A stretch of DNA of 21,058 nt, from the NCBI GenBank assembly GCA_904419105.1, contig CAJFQR010000013.1:1-21058 (forward strand). The letters are read 5' to 3'. Positions within the stretch are counted from its first letter, which is position 1; each line of letters opens with the position of its first letter. The position numbers and the translations under genes were made by a program. Below the pieces are notes generated by a model. That model ran no database searches. It had not been told where the DNA came from and saw only the letters and a list, made by a program, of their open reading frames with translations. Source of the stretch: Candidatus Avimicrobium faecavium. GTDB taxonomy: Bacteria; Bacillota; Clostridia; Oscillospirales; Ruminococcaceae. This document shows positions 15,472-21,058 of this stretch, in pieces.

Positions 15472-15499
15472 GACCCTGTCCGGTCCCCCGGATGGGGTC
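15472..15499 (+). terminator. Hairpin after ftsZ, probable terminator
   Basis: A 12-bp stem with two G-T wobbles (GACCCTGTCCGG at 15472-15483 with 15488-15499) closes a 4-nt loop, 28 nt after the ftsZ stop. The following TCTTGTT is only partly T-rich, so termination may be incomplete and the sugar kinase could be partly co-transcribed. Confidence 0.55.
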
Positions 15500-15522
15500 T
15501 CTTGTTAGGGAGGAGAATGCCC

Positions 15523-16470
15523 ATGGATAGCCCGAAGCTCCCGATGATGGCCCTTTCCCTCTGCCCGGCCATCGATACCACCCTCTATCTGGACGGACTG
15601 CGCCCGGTGCAGGAGCTGCCGGTGCGGGAGGAGCACAGCGAAGCCGGCGGCAAGGGGCCGAATGTGGCCGCCGCCCTGGCGCGGCTGGGGATTGACTGCC
15701 CCTGCATCGCCCTCACCGGCGAGGAAAACGCCGCCGCCTTTCTCCGGCTGGCCCGGGAGGCCGGGGTCCGCTGCCTGCCGGTGCCGGTGGCCGGCCGCAT
15801 CCGGGAGAACCTCTCGCTGGAGACCCCCGCCGGCCAGTTCCGGGTGATGCGCCGGGGCTTTTCGGTCGGGGAGGAGGACCTGGAGCGCCTTGGGGAGGTG
15901 CTGCGGCGGGTGGTGCCGCCGGGGGCCTTCCTCTTTGCCGGCGGCAAGCTGCCGGACGGGATCGCCCCCGGGCGGTTTGCCGCCCTCTGTGAGGCGCTGC
16001 GGGACCGGGGGGTGCAGATCGGGCTGGATACGGCGATGGTCACCCCGGCGGAGGTGCGGCGCATCCGCCCGGTGGTGATGAAGCCGAACCGCCTGGAGCT
16101 CGGGGCGATCACCGGCCTGCCGGTGGAGACCCGGGACCAGGTGCTCTCTGCCGCCGCCCTGCTGCGGGAGAACGGCGCGCAGTCCGTGCTGGTGAGCCTG
16201 GATGCCGCAGGGGCCCTGCTCATGGACGCGGAGGGCTGCCTCGAGGCCCGGGCCCCGTCGGTAGAGGTGCGCAGCAGCGTCGGCGCCGGGGACGCCATGT
16301 TCGCCTGGTTCTGTGCCGCACGGCTGTCCGGCGCCTCCCGGGAGGAGGCCCTCCGACAGGCGGTGGCCGCCGGAAGCGCCGCCTGCCGCCGCTATGGCAC
16401 CCGCCCGCCGGAGCCGTGCGATGTGGCCGAGCTCCTGCCGCAGGTCACGCTGGCTGCCCCAATGGCATAG
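15523..16470 (+). CDS. PfkB-family sugar kinase (1-phosphofructokinase/tagatose-6-phosphate kinase type)
   Basis: The 315-residue protein matches the FruK/LacC hexose-phosphate kinase branch of the PfkB (ribokinase) family. Near the start it has LSLCPAIDTTLYLDGL, the counterpart of the branch's NPAIDxT motif, then EAGGKGPNVAAALARLG (PfkB signature 1), GGKLPDG, MKPNRLEL, and SVGAGDAMFAWF (signature 2) with the catalytic base D257. It likely phosphorylates a sugar phosphate with ATP in the cytoplasm; the exact substrate cannot be read. The start 15523 is preferred because GGGAGGAG lies 7 nt upstream; an ATG at 15517 is too close to it. No PTS or sugar regulator is nearby, so its place after ftsZ is not explained. 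Confidence 0.9.
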   Translation: MDSPKLPMMALSLCPAIDTTLYLDGLRPVQELPVREEHSEAGGKGPNVAAALARLGIDCPCIALTGEENAAAFLRLAREAGVRCLPVPVAGRIRENLSLETPAGQFRVMRRGFSVGEEDLERLGEVLRRVVPPGAFLFAGGKLPDGIAPGRFAALCEALRDRGVQIGLDTAMVTPAEVRRIRPVVMKPNRLELGAITGLPVETRDQVLSAAALLRENGAQSVLVSLDAAGALLMDAEGCLEARAPSVEVRSSVGAGDAMFAWFCAARLSGASREEALRQAVAAGSAACRRYGTRPPEPCDVAELLPQVTLAAPMA

Positions 16471-16476
16471 ACTGTA

Positions 16477-16497
16477 CCGTCGGGAGGATCCCGGCGG
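16477..16497 (+). other. Small hairpin after the sugar kinase
   Basis: CCGTCGGG (16477-16484) pairs with CCCGGCGG (16490-16497) with one wobble and a 5-nt loop, 6 nt after the kinase stop codon. No T-run follows. It may protect the mRNA 3' end upstream of the stronger terminator at 16540. Confidence 0.35.
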
Positions 16498-16539
16498 CCT
16501 TCTCATACAGTCCTATCTGTAATATTGATCCGTTATCTA

Positions 16540-16579
16540 CGCACAGGAATGAGAATGGCCTCTCCTGTGCGCTTTTTTT
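16540..16579 (+). terminator. Strong intrinsic terminator after the sugar kinase
   Basis: CGCACAGGA (16540-16548) pairs perfectly with TCCTGTGCG (16563-16571), with an additional GAG/CTC inner pairing, and seven T follow (16573-16579). It ends transcription of the ftsZ/kinase region and lies just before the next coding region. Confidence 0.9.
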
Positions 16580-16599
16580 GGAGAAAGGCGGGTGACTGC

Positions 16600-17103
16600 A
16601 TGAAATACCAGAGGAATCCGGAAGCGCCGAAGGCGCTGCGGCTGACCGCCGGCTCCGACCGCACACTGGCGGGAGCCGGGGAGGCGGTGCGGCTCTGGGG
16701 CCTTGCGGAGAACACGGGGAACACGGCGCTACCGGGGTTCCGCCTTCGGCTCTGCCTGCCGGAGGAGCTCACCGGCACCGGCGGCGACGGGGAGCGGCCG
16801 CTCTGCGGGCTGGCCCCGGGGGAACGGGCCATGGTGTGGCGCACCGTCTCCGGGCATCCGGGCGGGCCCCTCCCGGTCTCGCTGACCGCCGAAGGGGAGG
16901 GCTGGTCCGCCAGCTCCGAACCGCTGCAGCTCTGGCTCACCGACCGCTCCTGCTGCCGGAAGGCCGCCGGCTGCACGATGGAGGAGGCCCTTGCCGCCCG
17001 GGGCCTGTCCGGCCTCTTTGGCCTCAGCGAGCTGGAGACGGCGCTGCTGCTGGAGTATCTCAGCCGGAAACGGCCCTGTGAGGGCGAGCCCTGGGCCCTC
17101 TGA
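16600..17103 (+). CDS. Hypothetical protein, 167 residues, N-terminal beta-sandwich-like region
   Basis: I do not recognise this protein. The ATG at 16600 follows AGAAAGGCGGG and clears the terminator just upstream; earlier in-frame starts lie within the terminator and are unlikely. Residues about 8-110 alternate hydrophobic and polar positions, with patterns such as AGEAVRLWGLAENTGNTALPGF and CGLAPGERAMVWRT, resembling the Ig-like, CARDB/NEW3-type repeats of surface proteins; this is a weak resemblance only. A short Cys-containing segment (DRSCCRKAAGC) and a helical tail (LSELETALLLEYLSRK) follow. There is no signal peptide or membrane segment. G/C-biased third positions support real coding. 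No clear promoter was found between the terminator and the start. Confidence 0.6.
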   Translation: MKYQRNPEAPKALRLTAGSDRTLAGAGEAVRLWGLAENTGNTALPGFRLRLCLPEELTGTGGDGERPLCGLAPGERAMVWRTVSGHPGGPLPVSLTAEGEGWSASSEPLQLWLTDRSCCRKAAGCTMEEALAARGLSGLFGLSELETALLLEYLSRKRPCEGEPWAL

Positions 17104-17163
17104 GGGGGCTGCGGCCGCCGCCGGGGACCGGGCCGGATACTTTCCCGTTTGACATTCGCATCG

Positions 17164-17193
17164 CTCCTGCCGGCCGTACAGCCGGTGCAGGAG
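17164..17193. other. Imperfect hairpin adjacent to the bidirectional terminator
   Basis: CTCCTGC (17164-17170) pairs with GCAGGAG (17187-17193), with CGGC/GCCG inside and a 2-nt bulge. The arm CTCCTGCCGG recurs at 17209-17218 in the next hairpin, so the two may be diverged copies and their arms could pair with each other. Confidence 0.5.
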
Positions 17194-17202
17194 GCGGCAA
17201 TA

Positions 17203-17236
17203 AAAAAACTCCTGCCGGTACCGGCAGGAGTTTTTT
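17203..17236. terminator. Bidirectional intrinsic terminator (perfect palindrome)
   Basis: A perfect 34-nt palindrome consists of A6, the arm CTCCTGCCGGT and its complement, then T6, centred between 17219 and 17220. It lies between convergent genes: about 100 bp after the 167-aa gene on the plus strand and 27 bp after the amidohydrolase stop on the minus strand, so it can serve both. Confidence 0.93.
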
Positions 17237-17262
17237 ACTGTTGGGACAGATCAGTTATTCCA

Positions 17263-18867
17263 TTACTTTTTGTATACGATCTCGCCGCCGACCATCGTGG
17301 CCACCGGGCGGACATCTTTGATCTCCATCGCCGGCACCTCGAAGATGTTGCGGTCGAGGATGACCAGGTCCGCCATGAACCCGGGCAGCAGGCGGCCCTT
17401 CTTCTTCTCATCGAAGGAGCAGTAGGCGCTCTCGATGGTGTAGTTGTCGATGGCGTCGTAGATGTCCACGCACTGATCCGGCAGATAGGGGTCGCCCTTG
17501 CCGGTGAGGGACATACGGGTCACCGCGCAGTAGAGGTTGTTGTAGGGGTTCATATCCTCCACCGGCGAGTCGGTGCCGTAGGAGACATGCACGCCCATCT
17601 CCGCCAGCGTGCGGAAGGCGTAGGAGGTCTCCGCCAGCTCCTTGCCCACCCGGTCGTAGACGATGTTCTTGTCGTAGTGGATGAAGATCGGCTGCACCTG
17701 GGCCAGGATCTTGCTCTTCTTAAAGCGCTCCAGGATCTCCGGCGTGGTGATCTGGCAGTGGATGATGCCGTTGCGCAGCGGGTTGGAGGGGGTGCGCATG
17801 GTCTTTTCGTAGGCGGAGAGGATCATCTCAGCGGCCTCGTCGCCGATGGCGTGGGTGGCCACGCTCATGTTGTTCGCGGCGGCGATGGCGCAGATGGCAT
17901 CGAGGTAGTTCTGGTCCATGACGGTGATGCCGGTGGTGGAGGGGTCATCGGCGTAGGGGCGGCTGAGCTTGGCGGTGCGGGCGCCGAGGGAGCCGTCGAC
18001 GAACAGCTTCAGCGGGCCGATCCGGTTGACGTCGTCGCCGACATGGGTGCCGAAGCCGTCGTTCAGGAAGGACAGGAAGTAGGCGATCGCGGTGAAGCAG
18101 CACTGGTGGTAGACGCGCACCGGGCGCTCCCCGTGGGTGACATGCTCATAGGCCTCCCACATCTCCCGGTAGTTGAGGTCCTTGATGTCGTTGGTCTGCA
18201 CCGAGGTGATGCCCAGCGACAGCGCATAGTCCATGGCGGTGCGGATGTTCTTCTCCAGGTCGGCCACCGTCTTGGCCGGGACGATGGCGTTCACCATCGC
18301 CATGGCGCCGCTCTCCCGGACGATGCCGTTCGGGTCGCCGTTTTCGTCCCGGTCGATGGAGGCGCCGTCCGGCTGGGGGGTGTTGCGGTCGATGCCGGCC
18401 ATCTCCAGCGCCTTGGAGTTGCACACCGCCACATGGCCGCAGGCCCGGGTGAAGATGATCGGGTGCTCGGTGCTGATCTGGTCCAGGTCCTCCCGGGTGG
18501 GCATCCGGTCGGTGTCGGTGAAGAAGTCCTGGTTCCAGCCGCGGCCGAGCACCACCTCACCGGCGGGGATCTGATGCTCCGCGATGAAGGCGCGGCCGCG
18601 CTCGATCATCTCCGCCATCGAGGGGACCTCGTGCAGCGGGACCATCAGCAGGCTGGCGCCGACATTGAACAGATGCTGGTGGGAGTCGTTGAAGCCGGGG
18701 ATCACGGTGCGGCCCCCGGCGTCGATCACCTCACAGCCGGCAGGGGCCAGGGCCCGGATCTCCTCGTTGGAGCCCACCGCCTGGATAAAGCCCTCCTCGA
18801 TGAGCATCGCCTGGGCGAACTGCCCGCGCTGCTGGTAGATGTTTGCGTTGACAAGGATGGTTGCCAT
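17263..18867 (-). CDS. YtcJ-like metal-dependent amidohydrolase (amidohydrolase family 3)
   Basis: The 534-residue protein belongs to the YtcJ/NfdA branch of the amidohydrolase superfamily: FNDSHQHLF supplies the HxH metal ligands (H63, H65), followed by GRGWNQDFF, TRACGHVAVCNSKALE, KLFVDGSLGARTA, ATHAIGDEA, HCQITTPEI and SYGTDSPVEDMNPYNNLY, with a C-terminal composite domain ending GGEIVYKK. Such enzymes hydrolyse amide-type bonds (one characterised member deformylates N-substituted formamides), but the substrate is unknown here. ATG 18867 has GGAG 10 nt upstream; a GTG at 18876 overlaps that site. It lies 59 bp downstream of the permease remnant and in line with the lysine riboswitch, so lysine-responsive read-through is possible. 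A TATAAA at 18892-18897 (minus) lacks a good -35. Confidence 0.92.
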   Translation of the reverse strand: MATILVNANIYQQRGQFAQAMLIEEGFIQAVGSNEEIRALAPAGCEVIDAGGRTVIPGFNDSHQHLFNVGASLLMVPLHEVPSMAEMIERGRAFIAEHQIPAGEVVLGRGWNQDFFTDTDRMPTREDLDQISTEHPIIFTRACGHVAVCNSKALEMAGIDRNTPQPDGASIDRDENGDPNGIVRESGAMAMVNAIVPAKTVADLEKNIRTAMDYALSLGITSVQTNDIKDLNYREMWEAYEHVTHGERPVRVYHQCCFTAIAYFLSFLNDGFGTHVGDDVNRIGPLKLFVDGSLGARTAKLSRPYADDPSTTGITVMDQNYLDAICAIAAANNMSVATHAIGDEAAEMILSAYEKTMRTPSNPLRNGIIHCQITTPEILERFKKSKILAQVQPIFIHYDKNIVYDRVGKELAETSYAFRTLAEMGVHVSYGTDSPVEDMNPYNNLYCAVTRMSLTGKGDPYLPDQCVDIYDAIDNYTIESAYCSFDEKKKGRLLPGFMADLVILDRNIFEVPAMEIKDVRPVATMVGGEIVYKK

Positions 18868-18926
18868 GGAAAACACACTCCATTCGTTAAATTTATATGG
18901 TCAGAAAAATTGCGCGCATTGTCTGG

Positions 18927-19163
18927 TCAGGCTGCCCGGCGGCGGCGCTGGATCCGGCAGATGCCAAGCCCCGCCAGCGGGACGATCAGGCCGATCAGCG
19001 AGGTCCGGGGATCCTCGATCAGGGTGTTCAGGCACAGCCCGGCCATGATGAGGATGATCAGCCAGACGCTGACCGGGTAGAGCCACACCTTGCAGGGGCG
19101 GGCCATATCGGGGTACTTTTTGCGCAGGACGATCACCGATGAGCAGATTAAAAAAGGTTGCAT
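18927..19163 (-). pseudogene. C-terminal remnant of an APC-family amino acid permease
   Basis: The frame ending at a TGA at 18927-18929 reads VIVLRKKYPDMARPCKVW then LYPVSVWLIILIMAG, NTLIEDPRTSLIGLIVPLAG and a basic RRRRAA tail. This is the ending of APC-type amino acid permeases (the RKKxPD-RPxKV loop plus the last two membrane helices). Such proteins are normally 430-500 residues; here only about the last 75 remain. Upstream, the frame enters the terminator of the lysine riboswitch: the nearest in-frame ATG (19161-19163) lies inside the terminator stem and has no ribosome-binding site. Together with the riboswitch this implies a lysine or cationic amino acid permease gene that suffered a deletion of over 1 kb between its leader and its 3' end. 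Confidence 0.8.
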
Positions 19164-19180
19164 CCTATCGATGCAACCTT
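19148..19180 (-). terminator. Terminator of the lysine riboswitch expression platform
   Basis: On the minus strand AAGGTTGCATC (19180-19170) pairs perfectly with its complement (19164-19154), with a 5-nt loop and a following U-run. The loop and first stem base read CGATAG (19170-19165), complementary to CTATCG (19207-19202) at the 3' strand of riboswitch helix P1, so aptamer and terminator states can compete. Confidence 0.92.
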
Positions 19181-19202
19181 CGAGCTCAAAAGAGTTACCA
19201 CC

Positions 19203-19361
19203 GATAGCGCCTCCAGCCGGTATCCGGCCGGGAGTGCATGGGATGTTCTCCCATACCCCAACACGCCAGCCCACCGGCTGACGCATTTCGGCGGCTCTGC
19301 CTTTCCCCGGGGTCCTCGGATGTCTCCTGTTCCGGGTACTGATCGCGGCCGCGCCTCTATC
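19203..19361 (-). ncRNA. Lysine riboswitch (L-box aptamer)
   Basis: Read on the minus strand, the 159-nt element begins GATAGAGGCGCGG and ends CTGGAGGCGCTATC, closing helix P1. In between, in order, lie GATCAGTA, GGGGAAAGG, GCCGCCGAAATGC, GGGCTGGCGTG and a hairpin GGGATGTT-type arm (around 19240-19256), matching the known L-box order as in B. subtilis lysC and T. maritima asd leaders. It binds L-lysine and usually turns off lysine biosynthesis or lysine transport genes by terminator formation. The matching terminator lies 22 nt downstream and a promoter 18 nt upstream. The gene it once controlled is now a remnant. Confidence 0.95.
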
Positions 19362-19378
19362 AACAATCTTTTTCCTGC

Positions 19379-19407
19379 ATTGTAGCACGAAAGGGCCCTT
19401 TTGTCCA
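19379..19407 (-). promoter_or_regulatory. Promoter of the lysine riboswitch transcript
   Basis: On the minus strand TGGACA (19407-19402) and TACAAT (19384-19379) are 17 bp apart, with a TGC giving an extended -10. Transcription would begin about 10 nt before the aptamer. The promoter is intact despite loss of the permease body. Confidence 0.8.
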
Positions 19408-19410
19408 GAG

Positions 19411-19450
19411 CAAAAAAGAATCTCGTGCAAAAGGCAGATTTGCACGAGAT
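19411..19450 (-). terminator. Intrinsic terminator after the ABC ATPase gene
   Basis: On the minus strand ATCTCGTGCAAA (19450-19439) pairs perfectly with its complement (19431-19420) across a 7-nt loop, followed by TCTTTTTT. It lies 15 nt after the ATPase stop and separates the ABC operon from the riboswitch unit. Confidence 0.93.
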
Positions 19451-19464
19451 CTTTGGGAGGATAT

Positions 19465-20211
19465 TTAGTCTAAATGCATAGAAGTGATGATCTGCCGCTT
19501 GTACGACAGAAACTCCGGCGTCAGCGTGAAATCATGGGGCCGGGGCTTGGGCACCGGGATGGTGATCTCATCGGTGATGCGCCCCGGGTGCCCGGAGAGA
19601 ATGTAGATGCGGTCGGAGAGGAGGATGGCCTCGTCGATGTCGTGGGTGATGAACAGCGTCGAGAGCTTGATCTTCTCCATCACATCCAGGTACCAGCGGT
19701 GGATGCTGCTCTTGGTAATGGTGTCCAGCGCCGAAAACGGCTCGTCGAGCAGGGCCACGCTCTTGCCGAAGAGGTAGGTGCGCAGCAGGGCTGCCCGCTG
19801 CCGCATCCCGCCGGAGAGCTGGGCCGGGTAGCGGTCCTCGGTGCCGGTGAGGCCGAACTCCGGGAAGAGGGCGATGGCCTGCTCCCGGGCGGCCCTGGGG
19901 TCGGTGCCGCCGAGCACCAGCGGAAGGGCCACATTGTCCGCCACTTTGCGGAACGGCAGCAGCAGGTCCTTCTGCAGCATGTAGCTCACCTGGCCGGGGA
20001 CACCGGTGGTGTCGGCCCCGTCGATGAGGACCTGGCCGGCATCCGGCCGGGAGAGCCCGGCGATGATGTTGAACAGGGTGGTCTTGCCGCCGCCGCTGAC
20101 CCCCAGCAGGCACACCAGCTCCCCCTCGTCCAGGTGGATGCTGATGTCCTCGATGATCTTGACCCCGTCAAAGCTCTTGGAGATCGAACGGGTTTCCAGT
20201 TTGACGGCCAT
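19465..20211 (-). CDS. ABC transporter ATP-binding protein (SsuB/TauB/ThiZ type)
   Basis: The 248-residue ATPase has Walker A GVSGGGKTT (37-45), the Q-loop in MLQKDLLLPF, the signature LSGGMRQRAALLR, Walker B VALLDEPFSALD and the switch histidine in FITHDIDEAI. This pattern belongs to the nitrate/sulfonate/taurine and thiamine-precursor importer group. It powers uptake together with a membrane permease (not in the window, presumably upstream on this strand) and the adjacent binding protein, whose stop lies only 6 bp upstream of this start. GAGGCG precedes the ATG. A perfect terminator follows, so this is the last gene of its operon. Confidence 0.95.
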   Translation of the reverse strand: MAVKLETRSISKSFDGVKIIEDISIHLDEGELVCLLGVSGGGKTTLFNIIAGLSRPDAGQVLIDGADTTGVPGQVSYMLQKDLLLPFRKVADNVALPLVLGGTDPRAAREQAIALFPEFGLTGTEDRYPAQLSGGMRQRAALLRTYLFGKSVALLDEPFSALDTITKSSIHRWYLDVMEKIKLSTLFITHDIDEAILLSDRIYILSGHPGRITDEITIPVPKPRPHDFTLTPEFLSYKRQIITSMHLD

Positions 20212-20217
20212 GGACGG

Positions 20218-21058
20218 TTACGCCTCAGCCGCGGGCAGGTAGTCGTTGGTGTAGCCGGTGCCGGGCAGCAGCTCACCGTCGATCAGGTTGTTTTCGGTCA
20301 GCCAGGTGTAGAAGCCGTCCCAGCGGGCGGGGTCGATGTAGCCCCACTGGCTGGCATCGGCGATGTACTGTTCGGAGATCCACTCCTGGGAGGCGTGTAC
20401 CAGCTCGCTGTCCAGTTCCGGGGCGTACTCCAGCAGGATGTCGGCGGCCTCGGAGGGGTTGGCGGCGGCGTACTCATAGCCCTTGGCGGTGGCCGCCAGG
20501 AAGGCCCTGGCAGTCTCCGGGTTTTCCTCCAGGAAGGTGTTGTTGGCAAAGATCACCGGGGTGTAGTAGTCAAAGGTGCTGTCCAGCTTGGCAAAGTCCA
20601 TAAAGTTGGTCTCCAGGCCGGCCAGTTCGGTGGCGATGCCGTCCCAGGCGTAGAAGATCCACACCGTGTCGATGTCGGTGTTCAGCGCCGCCACCACATT
20701 GGTTACGGTGGAGGGGATCAGCGTCAGCTTGGAGTAATCCCCGCCGTCCGCCTCCATCAGCGCCCGGATGGTGGCCTGCTCCACCGGGTTGTCCCAGGTG
20801 GCATAGGTCTTGCCCTCAAGGTCCTTGGGGGTGTTGATGCCGTCCGAGGTCAGCGAGATCAGACCGGAGGTGTTGTGCTGGAGCAGAGCCGCCACAGCGG
20901 TGATCGGCAGCGGGCTGTCCCCGACAAAGGCGGGGGCCATCGTATCCTGGGCATAGATGCCGAATTCGGCGCCGCCGCCGGCCACTACCGCCGTCGGGCC
21001 CCCCTCCGGATTCGGGAGGATTTCCACATCAAGGCCGGCCTCGGTGTAATAGCCGAGC
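20218..21058 (-). CDS. ABC transporter substrate-binding protein (SsuA/ThiY/NMT1 type), 5' end outside window
   Basis: The frame is open to the window end on the minus strand and begins within GYYTEAGLDVEILPNPEGG, typical of the mature N-terminal region of SsuA/TauA/NMT1-like binding proteins; the signal peptide and first residues are outside. GGAEFGIYAQDT and LQHNTSGLISL follow; the QHNTSG stretch recalls ThiY-like proteins that bind pyrimidine precursors of thiamine, but this is a suggestion only. Later come KDLEGKTYATWDNPVEQA and NTDIDTVWIFYAWDGI, usual for this fold. It ends 6 bp before the ATPase gene. About 279 residues are visible. A GTG at 21027 is an internal codon, not the true start. 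Confidence 0.92.
   Translation of the reverse strand, partial: LGYYTEAGLDVEILPNPEGGPTAVVAGGGAEFGIYAQDTMAPAFVGDSPLPITAVAALLQHNTSGLISLTSDGINTPKDLEGKTYATWDNPVEQATIRALMEADGGDYSKLTLIPSTVTNVVAALNTDIDTVWIFYAWDGIATELAGLETNFMDFAKLDSTFDYYTPVIFANNTFLEENPETARAFLAATAKGYEYAAANPSEAADILLEYAPELDSELVHASQEWISEQYIADASQWGYIDPARWDGFYTWLTENNLIDGELLPGTGYTNDYLPAAEA

Noticed and set aside
17149..19080. 643-codon plus-strand frame opposite the amidohydrolase
   Set aside because: The minus strand encodes a full amidohydrolase with metal-binding motifs; the plus frame is His/Gly/Val-rich antisense and spans the bidirectional terminator.
18927..19445. 172-codon minus-strand frame as a complete gene
   Set aside because: Its first half is the lysine riboswitch and terminator read as codons; only the last ~75 codons resemble a protein (permease remnant).
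1..21058. CRISPR array, tRNA or rRNA genes, insertion sequences, prophage genes
   Set aside because: No regularly spaced direct repeats, cloverleaf sequences, transposase motifs or phage genes were seen on either strand.

Overview
The window is G+C-rich (roughly two thirds by eye) and comes from a low-copy chromosomal region of a Clostridia-type Firmicute, most likely Oscillospiraceae/Ruminococcaceae. Reasons: a plus-strand division and cell-wall (dcw) cluster opened by mraZ, a class B PBP with C-terminal PASTA domains, murA sitting inside the cluster, meso-DAP-type MurE, AGGAGG ribosome-binding sites, and a lysine riboswitch of the Firmicute type.

Region 1 (2-1171): the 3' end of a U32-family protein, then a 546-bp intergenic region. 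This holds a terminator, a second strong hairpin, helically phased A-tracts, a LexA/DinR-type box, a consensus sigma-A promoter and a three-copy, 10-bp-periodic MraZ operator. Region 2 (1172-14010): the dcw operon mraZ-rsmH-ftsL-PBP-murE-murF-mraY-ftsW-murG-murA-divIB, mostly tightly packed or overlapping. murD, murC, murB, ddl and ftsA are not here. murA runs 155 bp into divIB out of frame. Region 3 (14011-15522): ftsZ with its own promoter, an inverted repeat upstream and a hairpin downstream. Region 4 (15523-17262): a PfkB/1-phosphofructokinase-type sugar kinase, a strong terminator, an unrecognised 167-aa protein, and a perfect bidirectional terminator.

Region 5 (17263-21058, minus strand): read in the direction of transcription, an ABC substrate-binding protein (5' end outside the window) and its ATPase, of the SsuA/TauA/ThiY and SsuB/TauB/ThiZ type, end at a terminator. 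Next come a sigma-A promoter, a complete lysine riboswitch with its terminator, the last ~75 residues of an APC-family amino acid permease, and a YtcJ-like amidohydrolase. The permease has lost nearly all of its length: its C-terminal fragment is joined directly to the riboswitch terminator. This leaves a lysine-sensing switch whose first intact downstream gene is the amidohydrolase.

Functionally, the plus-strand genes make UDP-MurNAc-peptide (MurA, MurE, MurF), lipid I and II (MraY, MurG), polymerise and cross-link septal peptidoglycan (FtsW, PBP, FtsL, DivIB), and position the machinery (FtsZ), under MraZ autoregulation. I see no wholly new system. The points that most merit a second look are the riboswitch/permease deletion junction, the LexA-like box in front of the dcw cluster, and the murA/divIB overlap.
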